64,000 bases of DNA, taken from positions 2,618,001 through 2,682,000 of the forward strand of contig NZ_CP126115.1 in NCBI RefSeq assembly GCF_030123505.1, given 5' to 3'. The notes beneath the pieces were generated by a model. That model was given only the letters and a program-made list of their open reading frames with translations. It made no database searches and was not told the DNA's origin. Within the stretch, counting starts at the first letter, position 1. Each line of letters opens with the position of its first letter. Positions 55,234-63,005 of this stretch are shown in pieces. The translations under genes and the position numbers were made by a program. This DNA is from Neobacillus sp. YX16. GTDB taxonomy: Bacteria > Bacillota > Bacilli > Bacillales > Cytobacillaceae.

Positions 55234-55383
55234 AGTGCAAAAAAACTTTATCTGGAAAGTGATAATATTTCTTTCCAGTTGTTTTACCCTGTTTGAAATA
55301 AAACATTCTTCCAATATCTTAAACGAAACGAATAATATTATTTCTTCGTCTAATATATAAAAGGTTTTGGAAAGGTTGAAGTT

Positions 55384-55635
55384 ATGTTTTTCTTAATATT
55401 ATTTATAATAGGGATGGTCATCCCGTTCTTATTGATAAAGGTTAATCCCAGCTGGATGGTTTGGGTTCCATCAATCATTTTATTTTTGGCCGCCATTGTT
55501 ATTTATGGAAAGGCGGAGTTTTTTCCTGGTGAGGGGATGGCTGACTTAGCGGAACGGCTGTATTTTTTGCTTTTTGGTGTAACGGCAATCGGAAGCTTTG
55601 TAGGTGCTATCATCGTCCAGTTTATAAAGAAATAA
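55384..55635 (+). CDS. Small membrane protein, unknown
   Basis: An 83-residue protein with three membrane helices (FLILFIIGMVIPFLLIKVNP, WVPSIILFLAAIVIYG and LYFLLFGVTAIGSFVGAIIV). No family is recognised with confidence. It begins at ATG 55384 after AAAGG and is closed by a terminator. It follows the secreted PKD protein by 150 bases. Confidence 0.75.
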   Translation: MFFLILFIIGMVIPFLLIKVNPSWMVWVPSIILFLAAIVIYGKAEFFPGEGMADLAERLYFLLFGVTAIGSFVGAIIVQFIKK

Positions 55636-55645
55636 TAAACAATTC

Positions 55646-55684
55646 GGAGCCAGGTCCTTTATCATAGGAATCTGGCTCTTTTCT
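55646..55684 (+). terminator. Terminator after the small membrane protein gene
   Basis: GAGCCAG...CTGGCTC with inner CCT/AGG pairing, followed by TTTTCTT. Confidence 0.85.
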
Positions 55685-55742
55685 TGAAGCCTTCGGCATG
55701 TAACTAGGAAAAGGCTCATATGGTGTAGAAAGGAGGTATCAA

Positions 55743-56480
55743 ATGATTAGTATAAATGGTGTGATTGTAGGGCTAGAGGATCTCCAAAAAGAAATTACGA
55801 ATAATGAGCAAAGGGCAATTTTGAAGCAAATGGTGAGTTATCATGTGGTTTATTATTACTCGTCACTACAACAATTGAAATTTGAATTATTATTCCGAGT
55901 AAATACAATTAAGGCTGCAACGGCCTTAGATAAAAGTGGTGCGAAGTTTACTACTTTTGCTTATTCCTTTCCCAACAGGAAGTACTGGTATCGATTGCCG
56001 AACGGAGGGTTTCTTTTACGTGAGGGGTTCAATCCCTCTGAAGGAATTGAGGATATAGTGAAAAATGGAAAGTTATATGCTTTTGAATGTGCAACAGCAA
56101 TCGCGATTGTTTTGTACATCGCTGCCCTGTATACCATTGGACCGAGGGCATTTAATACGTATTTTAGAAATCTATATTTAATGGATTGGCAATTTGACGA
56201 GGATCTTCCTGTATATCAAAAAGATGGGGAGGATTTCCTCATTGGTGATGTCTTACATTTTAAAAATCCTGAATTTGACCCAAAACAGCCTTGGTGGAGA
56301 GCTGAAAATGTAATCTTCTTTGGTCATGATAAATTCTTTGGGCATGGAGTTGGGATTAGAGATTCTAAGACCATCATTAACTTCTTAAATGGAAAGAGAA
56401 AAGAGAATCCTACGCAATCTGCTTATCTTATGCGCATGATCACAAGGCCAAATTATAGAACGATTAACCTATTACGTTAA
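55743..56480 (+). CDS. tgl: Spore-coat transglutaminase Tgl
   Basis: A 245-residue protein-glutamine gamma-glutamyltransferase, the exact length of B. subtilis Tgl. Catalytic Cys116 lies in YAFECATAIAIV. The conserved surroundings include TFAYSFPNRKYWYRLPNGGF, VIFFGHDKFFGHGVGI and the C-terminal ITRPNYRTINLLR. Tgl cross-links coat proteins such as GerQ in the sporulating mother cell. The ATG follows AGAAAGGAGG. A CATA-type -10 (55717) may be a sigma-K element, but I cannot find a well-spaced -35. The gene supports a spore-forming host. Confidence 0.96.
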   Translation: MISINGVIVGLEDLQKEITNNEQRAILKQMVSYHVVYYYSSLQQLKFELLFRVNTIKAATALDKSGAKFTTFAYSFPNRKYWYRLPNGGFLLREGFNPSEGIEDIVKNGKLYAFECATAIAIVLYIAALYTIGPRAFNTYFRNLYLMDWQFDEDLPVYQKDGEDFLIGDVLHFKNPEFDPKQPWWRAENVIFFGHDKFFGHGVGIRDSKTIINFLNGKRKENPTQSAYLMRMITRPNYRTINLLR

Positions 56481-56487
56481 AAAATAA

Positions 56488-56516
56488 GGAGCTTCCGTTA
56501 TGGAAGCTCCTCTTAT
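56488..56516 (+). terminator. Terminator after tgl (also faces the antisense gene)
   Basis: GGAGCTTCC-GTTAT-GGAAGCTCC, a perfect nine-pair stem followed by TCTTAT. It lies just outside the stop codon of the small minus-strand gene, so it may serve both strands. Confidence 0.85.
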
Positions 56517-56519
56517 ATA

Positions 56520-56696
56520 TCAACCGTGTAATCTTCCGTCGAAATCCGCACTAAGCCGTTTGCTGATTAGATAATCCAGTTCACGCCGTTTTTCAACTTC
56601 CATTCTCACATTTAATTTTCTTTTATATTCTTCATAACATACTCCATGTGCACTCAACATCGCTTTTTCCATTTCATTTGTGTACTTTAGTTTCAA
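56520..56696 (-). CDS. Small basic helical protein, 58 aa, unknown
   Basis: On the minus strand from TTG (56696-56694): MKLKYTNEMEKAMLSAHGVC, then YEEYKRKLNVRMEVEKRREL and DYLISKRLSADFDGRLHG. It is highly charged and helical. An in-frame ATG at 56672 would give 50 residues. GGAGGG lies about 14 bases upstream of the TTG. The family is unknown to me. The composition and clean end against a terminator suggest a real gene. Confidence 0.5.
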   Translation of the reverse strand: MKLKYTNEMEKAMLSAHGVCYEEYKRKLNVRMEVEKRRELDYLISKRLSADFDGRLHG

Positions 56697-56917
56697 ATAA
56701 TGGATAATGAATCCCTCCGGTTTTTACCGCTTTAACGGCTTTATGGGTAACACAATTACAATGATAGCACTACAAATATTTCCATACAAAGTCGAAAAAA
56801 CAGCATATCTGGCTGTCAGCTTTCGTGACATGGATACTCGTGAATATAACTCTTACGTTCTTAAAATAGGAGCCATATCCTCCCAATAAGAGCTTGTAAT
56901 GTCTTTATCTATACATA

Positions 56918-56952
56918 AGAAAGCCCATTGCATTTGCAGCAATGGGCTTTCT
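56918..56952. terminator. Long perfect hairpin, probable bidirectional terminator
   Basis: AGAAAGCCCATTGC-ATTTGCA-GCAATGGGCTTTCT, a 14-pair perfect stem with T-rich flanks on both strands. It lies 26 bases beyond the stop codon of the minus-strand gene at 56979-57140. Confidence 0.75.
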
Positions 56953-56978
56953 TGTTATGGGTTGCGAATGAAATTCTT

Positions 56979-57140
56979 TTAATTCATAGATTTATCTAAC
57001 ATGAAATCAGCTTTTGGCAGTGTAATAATCTTGCCGCCAATTTGTACGTGTACGGTATCGTTGAAAATGGCTTTTACAATTCCCTTTAGTGAAACACTTG
57101 AGTTGATTGAGATATCCTTTTTATCAGATTGATTTGCCAT
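56979..57140 (-). CDS. Small protein, 53 aa, unknown
   Basis: On the minus strand from ATG (57140-57138), with GGAAGGTG about ten bases upstream: MANQSDKKDISINSSVSLKG, then IVKAIFNDTVHVQIGGKIIT and LPKADFMLDKSMN. A polar N-terminus is followed by a small beta-rich region. I know no homologue. It is divergent from the TetR gene and shares with it an upstream region full of palindromes, so it may be controlled by that regulator. Confidence 0.65.
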   Translation of the reverse strand: MANQSDKKDISINSSVSLKGIVKAIFNDTVHVQIGGKIITLPKADFMLDKSMN

Positions 57141-57240
57141 ATTAATCAACACCTTCCAAAGTTAATTATAAAATATTATATATGAATAAAAACAAAAAAA
57201 GCGAGTAAAAAGTCTCAGAAAACCAAAAAATATATAATTT

Positions 57241-57309
57241 GTTCATGTTATTTACAATCGACTGCAAAGGGGTGTGAACATAGATTGAAATAACATGAAC
57301 TATAGTTCA
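57241..57309. promoter_or_regulatory. Palindromic operator region between a small gene and tetR
   Basis: GTTCATGTTATTT (57241-57253) and AAATAACATGAAC (57288-57300) form a perfect 13-base inverted repeat. Overlapping the second arm is the perfect 14-base palindrome TGAACTATAGTTCA (57296-57309). These are good candidates for TetR-type binding sites in the divergent promoter region. Confidence 0.7.
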
Positions 57310-57346
57310 AGTATTACATGTTAAAGTGAGTCTGTCAATGGGAACA

Positions 57347-57360
57347 TGAACTATGGTTCA
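57347..57360. promoter_or_regulatory. Second TGAACTAT(A/G)GTTCA operator, at the tetR promoter
   Basis: TGAACTATGGTTCA differs by one base from the palindrome at 57296-57309. It ends 17 bases before the TATAAT at 57378, where a -35 box would be, so a bound repressor would block transcription of tetR. Confidence 0.7.
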
Positions 57361-57377
57361 ATATTTATTTTTTGTGG

Positions 57378-57383
57378 TATAAT
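57378..57383 (+). promoter_or_regulatory. TetR-gene promoter, -10 box
   Basis: TATAAT, 20 bases before the tetR start. The matching -35 position (57355-57360, GGTTCA) is poor and overlaps the operator. Confidence 0.5.
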
Positions 57384-57402
57384 AATTTATGAGGTGAGAA
57401 AA

Positions 57403-58062
57403 ATGTCAGACCGAGAAGACCAGCTGGTTGGTGAGTTTCCACAAATTCCAAAGCAAGAACGTGCCCAAATAAAAAGGGATTTGTTATTAAAAAGTGGTCA
57501 TGAATTATTTATTTCAAAAGGATTTGAGCATACAACAGCAAAGGAAATCGCCGCACATGCAGGGGTTGCAACCGGGACCTTTTATCGGTACTTTTCGGAT
57601 AAACGACAGCTATTAATGTCTTTGTTAGAAAATCAAATTGAGATGTTAATGCCGCCTGAACCAAAATGGGGTGTTTCAAATCCAGAAAGTATGTTAGCTT
57701 CACTATTAGAATTGCATGATGAGCGTCTTAAAAAGATGGGCATGCAGCGACTTGTTCCTGAATTACTAGCTAAAGATAAAGAATTTGCTGAGGTATTACA
57801 AGCCGCAAAACGAAAGATTTTTACCAGGATTCTTTCTGGATTAAAAAGGGCATACGATAATGATTTAACTTGGAAAGATTTAGATTTAAATACCGTTACT
57901 TGGTCAGTGATGATTTTGGCCGAGCATGCCCATGAGAAAATGAAACAAAGTGGGGATCAGACAGATTATCGTGAAGTAGCTAAGGTGATATGCCGTTTAA
58001 TTTTTCCACCAGAAGTCATTAAACAATTACGCACAAATGAAACTGTAACAAAAGAAGAGTAA
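57403..58062 (+). CDS. TetR/AcrR-family transcriptional regulator
   Basis: A 219-residue repressor from ATG 57403 (GAGGTGAG upstream); the frame is open further upstream but crosses the promoter and operator. The N-terminal helix-turn-helix is SKGFEHTTAKEIAAHAGVAT with GTFYRYFSDKRQLL. The C-terminal ligand domain is helical and unclassified. Two near-identical palindromes upstream suggest autoregulation and possible control of the divergent small gene. A (p)ppGpp synthetase gene follows after 29 bases and may be in the same transcript. Confidence 0.93.
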   Translation: MSDREDQLVGEFPQIPKQERAQIKRDLLLKSGHELFISKGFEHTTAKEIAAHAGVATGTFYRYFSDKRQLLMSLLENQIEMLMPPEPKWGVSNPESMLASLLELHDERLKKMGMQRLVPELLAKDKEFAEVLQAAKRKIFTRILSGLKRAYDNDLTWKDLDLNTVTWSVMILAEHAHEKMKQSGDQTDYREVAKVICRLIFPPEVIKQLRTNETVTKEE

Positions 58063-58091
58063 CGATTTCCGAAAGGATGTAAGCGATAGAA

Positions 58092-58829
58092 ATGGAAAAG
58101 ACCCTTGATATGAAGGATTTAAAAGCAATCAAAATTGAATTGACTCGTTTTATGATGGCATATAAATTTGCTTTAGATGAAATGACCACAAAAATTAATA
58201 TACTTAAAGATGAATTTAATTATATTCATGATTATAATCCAATAGAACATGTTAAAACACGATTAAAATCACCTGAAAGTATCTTCAGAAAAGTTCAGCG
58301 AAAAGGGTTGGATTTCAACCTAGATACTATGAAGGAAAATATTAAAGATATAGCAGGTATAAGAATAACCTGTTCGTTTATTTCAGATATTTATGAAATA
58401 AGCAGCATGATTGCCAATCAAAAAGACATTCGAATTCTAGAATATAAGGATTATATAAAAAATCCAAAGCCAAATGGTTATCAAAGCTTGCATATGATTG
58501 TGGAAATTCCGATATTCATGTCCGATCGTGAGGAATTAACCTGTGTTGAGATTCAAATCCGTACCATTGCCATGGACTTTTGGGCAAGCTTAGAACATAA
58601 AATTTATTATAAATATAACAAAGCAGTTCCTCAAAAAATGCTTGATGAATTAAAAACAACAGCCGAAATGGCTACAATGTTGGACAATAAAATGGAAAAT
58701 CTTCATAAGGAAATCAAGAAAATGAAACTTGCTGACGAAGCTGAGGATATGCGTCTGCCAATTGGCATTGGAAACAACAAATTGAAATTATTAGAGACAT
58801 TTATGGAAGAAAAACTCGGGATTAAATAA
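58092..58829 (+). CDS. Small alarmone synthetase (RelA/SpoT-like GTP pyrophosphokinase)
   Basis: A 245-residue single-domain synthetase making (p)ppGpp from ATP and GTP/GDP. Motifs: VKTRLKSPESIFRKVQRKG (substrate loop), KDIAGIRITCSFISDIYEIS, YIKNPKPNGYQSLHMIVEIP and EIQIRTIAMDFWASLEHKIY. There is no HD hydrolase, TGS or ACT domain. Size and motifs fit the YwaC/RelP or YjbM/RelQ groups; I cannot decide which. Its place behind a TetR gene suggests it could be induced by whatever the TetR protein senses, which is inference. Confidence 0.9.
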   Translation: MEKTLDMKDLKAIKIELTRFMMAYKFALDEMTTKINILKDEFNYIHDYNPIEHVKTRLKSPESIFRKVQRKGLDFNLDTMKENIKDIAGIRITCSFISDIYEISSMIANQKDIRILEYKDYIKNPKPNGYQSLHMIVEIPIFMSDREELTCVEIQIRTIAMDFWASLEHKIYYKYNKAVPQKMLDELKTTAEMATMLDNKMENLHKEIKKMKLADEAEDMRLPIGIGNNKLKLLETFMEEKLGIK

Positions 58830-58872
58830 CAGAATCTGTTAAAAAAACTGGTTAATACTTTATGGTCAAAAT

Positions 58873-58906
58873 AAAACTGACATTTAGTGTCAGTTTTTCT
58901 TTTTTA
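58873..58906 (+). terminator. Terminator after the alarmone synthetase gene
   Basis: AAAACTGACA-TTTAG-TGTCAGTTTT, a perfect ten-pair stem followed by TCTTTTTT. Confidence 0.92.
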
Positions 58907-58919
58907 GGAATAAGATTGT

Positions 58920-58953
58920 GCTATCGCTTTACGATAGGGGGGTATGATATAAT
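58920..58953 (+). promoter_or_regulatory. Promoter/operator region of the csoR-like gene
   Basis: TATAAT at 58948-58953 follows the inverted repeat CTATCG-CTTTA-CGATAG (58921-58937) and the G-rich run GGGGGGTAT. CsoR operators are G/C-tract pseudo-palindromes of this general kind. The overlap suggests autorepression. A good -35 box is not obvious. Confidence 0.5.
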
Positions 58954-58975
58954 GACAAAAAATGAGGTGATGGGA

Positions 58976-59323
58976 ATGTCTTTTGAACATGAAATTGATG
59001 AAGAAATGAATAATGAATCCTGCTGCAGTATTGAGGGCAGCCACCGAAAAAGCCATCATTCCGATAAGGTGAAGAGTAATCTTGTTACTAGACTTAATCG
59101 AATTGAAGGGCAAATTCGTGGAATTAAAGGTTTAATTGAAAAGGATACTTATTGTGATGATGTGATTACGCAAATTTCAGCCACGCAATCGGCACTTAAT
59201 AGCGTTGCCAAACTACTGTTAGAAGGCCATCTCAAATCGTGTGTGCTTGAAAGAATTCAAGAAGGGGACCATGAGGTATTAGATGAGGTCCTGGTTACGA
59301 TACACAAATTAATGAAGAAATAA
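58976..59323 (+). CDS. CsoR/RcnR-family metal-sensing repressor
   Basis: A 115-residue repressor from ATG 58976 (GAGGTG six bases upstream; earlier in-frame ATGs overlap the -10 box or the ribosome site). The family core is LVTRLNRIEGQIRGIKGLIE, DTYCDDVITQISATQSALNS and LLLEGHLKSCV. Cys in TYCDD and His/Cys in GHLKSC are the C-H-C copper ligands of CsoR. An N-terminal extension has CC and SHRKSHHSDK, unusual extra metal-binding residues. No copA or copZ gene is next to it; its targets are unknown. Confidence 0.88.
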   Translation: MSFEHEIDEEMNNESCCSIEGSHRKSHHSDKVKSNLVTRLNRIEGQIRGIKGLIEKDTYCDDVITQISATQSALNSVAKLLLEGHLKSCVLERIQEGDHEVLDEVLVTIHKLMKK

Positions 59324-59336
59324 TAGTCTTCCTCGA

Positions 59337-59364
59337 GGTCGTACTTAGTGTACGTCTTTTTTTT
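59337..59364 (+). terminator. Terminator after the csoR-like gene
   Basis: A CGTAC-TTAGT-GTACG stem extended by flanking partial pairs, followed by TCTTTTTTTT. Confidence 0.7.
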
Positions 59365-59454
59365 ATTCCATTTATTGTTTTTGCTAGAAGGAATAAGAAA
59401 AAACGGTGCAGAATATTATAGTTATAATATTCTGATAATTAAGAGGTGAGGAAT

Positions 59455-60114
59455 ATGAAGGCAACGAAGATCATCCTAATGGTATTTGCAGGACTCATTC
59501 TAACTTTTAGTTTTTATGCTTATACAGTATTTTACGGGACTCCTTGGGGAAAAGAACAGCAAGAAGGAAATATGCAGAACTATATAACGGAAAAATATCA
59601 GAATGAATTTGTCCTTACGAAAATGAATTACAATTTTTTAAGCGAAACCTACCAAGGATATGCCTATCTTAAGGATCATTCGAACCTCTTATTTATCATT
59701 GAGCAAGATGCTGATTCCTTGCGTGGTTACTCCGATAATTATCCGAAAGTATTGTGGGATAGTGAGTTAGCAACAAACCTCAAAACTCAAATCAAAGAAC
59801 TTTTTCCAGATTTGGACGAAGGAATGTTTAAAGCACAGCAAATCAAGGACAAAGGAGAAATCCTTGGTCCGAATATTCCTACCTATGAAGAAATAAACGT
59901 TTCAATCCTCACTACCTCTATTCCTATTGATATAAGGATAAATTGGTCAAAAATAAACCAAAATAACGAATTACAGAAAATGAAGAAACTTAGTCAATTT
60001 TTACAAGAAGCTCGGTTCCCTGTACTATTTGAGGTACGATACTATGAAAATGAAATGGATGAACAGGCTAAGGTCTTTTTTATTACAGAAGAAGGGGATA
60101 TTATTGAAAAATAG
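59455..60114 (+). CDS. Membrane-anchored protein of unknown function (YfjL-like)
   Basis: A 219-residue protein from ATG 59455 (AGAGGTGAGG upstream). One N-terminal hydrophobic segment (KIILMVFAGLILTFSFYAYT) is followed by an extracellular domain of mixed alpha/beta character containing YFGTPWGKEQ-like FYGTPWGKEQQEGNM and YITEKYQNEFVLTKMNYNFL. I vaguely associate this pattern with YfjL-type Bacillus proteins; function unknown. It is convergent with the PhoD-like pseudogene. Confidence 0.75.
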   Translation: MKATKIILMVFAGLILTFSFYAYTVFYGTPWGKEQQEGNMQNYITEKYQNEFVLTKMNYNFLSETYQGYAYLKDHSNLLFIIEQDADSLRGYSDNYPKVLWDSELATNLKTQIKELFPDLDEGMFKAQQIKDKGEILGPNIPTYEEINVSILTTSIPIDIRINWSKINQNNELQKMKKLSQFLQEARFPVLFEVRYYENEMDEQAKVFFITEEGDIIEK

Positions 60115-60137
60115 TGCTCCCATACAGGGTGCACTAT
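60111..60137. terminator. Possible bidirectional terminator between convergent genes
   Basis: ATAGTGC...GCACTAT with inner CCC/GGG, seven plus three pairs. T runs are short on both sides, so this is weaker than the others. Confidence 0.45.
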
Positions 60138-60149
60138 CTCTCAAGTTTT

Positions 60150-62245
60150 CTATTGTAATAATTTGTGAGTGTGATTCAGTAAAAGATTTTTTAATCCGCG
60201 CCTTCTAATCATAAGAAAGCCAAGGTTATTGTTGGTTTCAATGATAGAATTATTTTCTAGTAATTGGTAGCTTACTTCATCCTTCCATAAATAGGAGGTT
60301 GAGTGATTTTCTTTTTCAACTTCTTTGATGTAATAAGAAGGAGTACATATCCGATTAATATTGTTGTTTTTTCTTTTTAAAGAATTTAGTGCCATTATTG
60401 GTTTCATCAAAATTCCCCAAACTCCCCCAAAACTCATATTTTTCATTGGTGAGCTGGTTAATTGGTTAATAGCTAGTTTCCGGCCATCTTTAAAGAAAAC
60501 CGCTGCTTTCACAGCGGATGCATGATGTACATCCCCTGATAAAATTATACACCTACTAGGCTTCCAGGTGGCCGCCTGGTTGAGGAATTCTGAAAATCCC
60601 CTCCCATTGTACTTCCAAGCTTCAAAATCAAAACTAGTATGGACATTAACTCCCAGCACTCTCAAGGGGTAAACATAATCATGTAAAAACGTTTCAATAA
60701 GACCTAATCCATAAAGGGGTGTTGGTGAAACAATAATCAATGGATTTCCGCTTTTCCACCGGCTGTTAAATAGGCTGCTTGTGACATTGTCCCAGCCTTT
60801 TTTGCTGAGCAATTGTGGAGCCCATACGGTTTCTTCTATTAGCTGACCAAATTTTTCAGGTCTAGGTTCACTATCATATTCCCTTTGGGTACGTGTATCC
60901 AAAAATAGCGCATTAGGGATTGTAGGTGCAACAAAATGCCAAGAATCAAAGTTCCATAGAGTTTCTTTCCATTCCTCACGGTTCGCATCTATTTTTCCAA
61001 GGGAAAGACTATTAAAATAAGTTTTCATTATCCAGATGAAGCCGTCATCAAAGGATTCAGGTGCGTTTCCCCATCCTTGAAAGGCCCAATATGCTGCCAA
61101 GCCATTGGCAATTACATGACTCCCTAAGGAGGAGTTTCTGACACTTTCCTTCCACATATAGGATAAATTCCAATCGTCCGTAATGTCATGGTCATCAAAC
61201 ATCATGTAGGCTGGAATATTTGCCAGGAGCCGTCTGATCCGATAAAGAGATTGCTGAAATGAAATCATTGTTTCCTGTTGCTCTGTATAACGGTTATAAA
61301 GGCGAGAATTTTCAAGTTTATTATCCTTTGGGTATCTTTCTACATCAGAGAAAACAAAATATACTTGTTGTTTATTGCATAGTTCATCGAAGAATTCAAA
61401 AAGGTTATTTTCTTGTGCTGATTCAAAGAGTTGAGGGCTCCATGAGAGCAGATACATTACAGCATACTCTCCGAATTTCATTAGGTGGTTGTTGGCATGT
61501 GAAGAGGTGAAATGGCAATAGTTCTCTATAATGTATTTTCTGCCGTTGACTTGATTTAATGCAGCTTGAAAGGGTTCATTCGCAAGCCGGTTATCAATTA
61601 ATTCAAGCTTCTCTCCCGAACCTATTAATTCTTTTTCGAATGTAGTAATAACCGGAAACAAAGAATCTGCTACATCGTCTGCATAAATTTGGTCTCCCAT
61701 AAGAAAGAGTGTAGTTGGACGTACTGTAAGATTATTAAATTCTTTTTCTAGTAAGAGGTCAGCTGTTGTGAGTGTATCGTCATCATCCCCATGAGGCTTT
61801 CGACATGATCCATAGAGGACATTGCAATGTTGGTCCGAGCTATTAAGATAAATGGCAGGATAGTCAAGATTACCGTAGACAATGGAGTGTGGGTTATCTT
61901 TTGAAAGGAATCCTAGAGTATTTAAATTATGCAGTTCAGAGCCTTGTTTGAAGTGGATATTATATCCAAGTAAGGTAAGGTATCCATAGGAAAGGTTCCG
62001 CTTAAAGGCGTTAGTTTAATTAAATGGACAAATAGTTGTTTCCCCATATGTATCGTATTGGTTTCGGACTTTGCATGAAACCCATGGTATTCAAATAATT
62101 CGGTATCCTTATTTGAAGTGATACGAAACACTTTTGCATGAATTCGGTACCTTTTGCTCGTCGCAATCCAAATCGTGATTTGTGTTGGTTCTGCCCTGCG
62201 AACAATAGGACCTGACAAGATGATTGGTAAGGTTAAGGAATTCAT
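60150..62245 (-). pseudogene. PhoD-like alkaline phosphatase, frameshifted by a 5-bp duplication
   Basis: On the minus strand, ATG 62245 (GAGGTG upstream) opens a PhoD-like protein: MNSLTLPIILSGPIVRRAEP, TQITIWIATSKRYRIHAKVF. The frame runs out after 107 codons. The continuation is in another frame: TLLGYNIHFKQGSELHNLN, then VLYGSCRKPHGDDDD, MGDQIYADDVADSLFPVI, YMMFDDHDITDDWN and ILSGDVHHASAVKAAVF, to the stop at 60150. The plus-strand sequence TAAGGTAAGG at 61971-61980 is a tandem 5-base repeat. Removing one unit restores a single frame of about 696 residues across DTLLGYN. All metal-site motifs are intact downstream. So this is a recent mutation, a slippage-switched gene or a sequencing error. 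Confidence 0.9.
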
Positions 62246-62468
62246 TTTATCACCTCAGATCAATTTTTGTACCAACATTATATTCGCTTACTTAGGGAAA
62301 AGTATGACAAAAGAAAAGGGTGATTGGGGATTGAATTGTAGAAATATTGCCAATATTTATTCCGATTATTTATATTTACTGCATTATAATTAAGGTAAGA
62401 CATCAAAAGGTCGTACGTATATGGTTCATTTGTAAGTGAAAATTTTCCCATGGAGGGTAGGATGATTT

Positions 62469-62963
62469 ATGAAGACATTGATTGTTTATTGCTCATCTCA
62501 TGGCACAACAGAAAAAGCTGTCCAATTACTGAGTGAGTGGATGGAAGGAGAAGTATTAGCTGTCGATTTAAAAAGGGATAGAATTACATTTGATGTAAGC
62601 GAGTATGACTTCGTGATCATCGGCGGTTCGATACATGCCGGCAGTATTCAAGGGAAAATTAAGCATTTTATCGGCAAGCATCATGATGAGTTGTTAACCA
62701 AAAAGCTGGGCCTGTTTCTCTGCTGCTGGCATGATGGCGAAATAGCTATTGAGCAATTCGATCTCGCTTTTCCAGAGGAATTAAGGAAAGTTTCAATCGC
62801 AAACGGTATTTTCGGGGGAGAATTCCTCGTCAGTAAAATGAACTTTATTGAAAGGCAAATAGTTAAAAAAGTGAGTGGTGTTACCGAGGATACCTCGAAT
62901 TTAGATACAACGGCAATCATGACCTTTGTGATGAAAATTAATTCAACCTTTGCTCATGTATAA
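62469..62963 (+). CDS. Flavodoxin-domain protein (HemG-like)
   Basis: A 164-residue flavodoxin fold. The phosphate-binding loop is YCSSHGTTEKAVQLLSEWM. The second FMN contact region is FVIIGGSIHAGSIQGKIKHF, and the third is LGLFLCCWHDGEIA. The pattern resembles menaquinone-dependent protoporphyrinogen oxidase HemG, but substrate is unproven. It starts at ATG 62469 after GGAGGG and ends in a convergent terminator. Confidence 0.8.
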   Translation: MKTLIVYCSSHGTTEKAVQLLSEWMEGEVLAVDLKRDRITFDVSEYDFVIIGGSIHAGSIQGKIKHFIGKHHDELLTKKLGLFLCCWHDGEIAIEQFDLAFPEELRKVSIANGIFGGEFLVSKMNFIERQIVKKVSGVTEDTSNLDTTAIMTFVMKINSTFAHV

Positions 62964-63000
62964 AAAATACCTGACTCCCCATGGGGTCAGGTATTTTTTA
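62964..63000. terminator. Bidirectional terminator between convergent genes
   Basis: AAAAAATACCTGAC...GTCAGGTATTTTTT with CCC/GGG in the loop region. A runs and T runs flank both sides, so it works for the flavodoxin gene and the SRAP gene. Confidence 0.93.
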
Positions 63001-63005
63001 TAGGC

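Noticed and set aside
55703..55720. Sigma-K promoter for tgl
   Set aside because: A CATA box is present at 55717, but no AC element at the right distance was found, so the call is not supported by sequence alone.
56707..56889. A 60-codon plus-strand frame
   Set aside because: No ribosome site; it lies opposite the upstream region of the small minus-strand gene and has no recognisable pattern.
61259..61510. Plus-strand frame inside the PhoD-like pseudogene
   Set aside because: A shadow of the real minus-strand coding sequence with no start signals.
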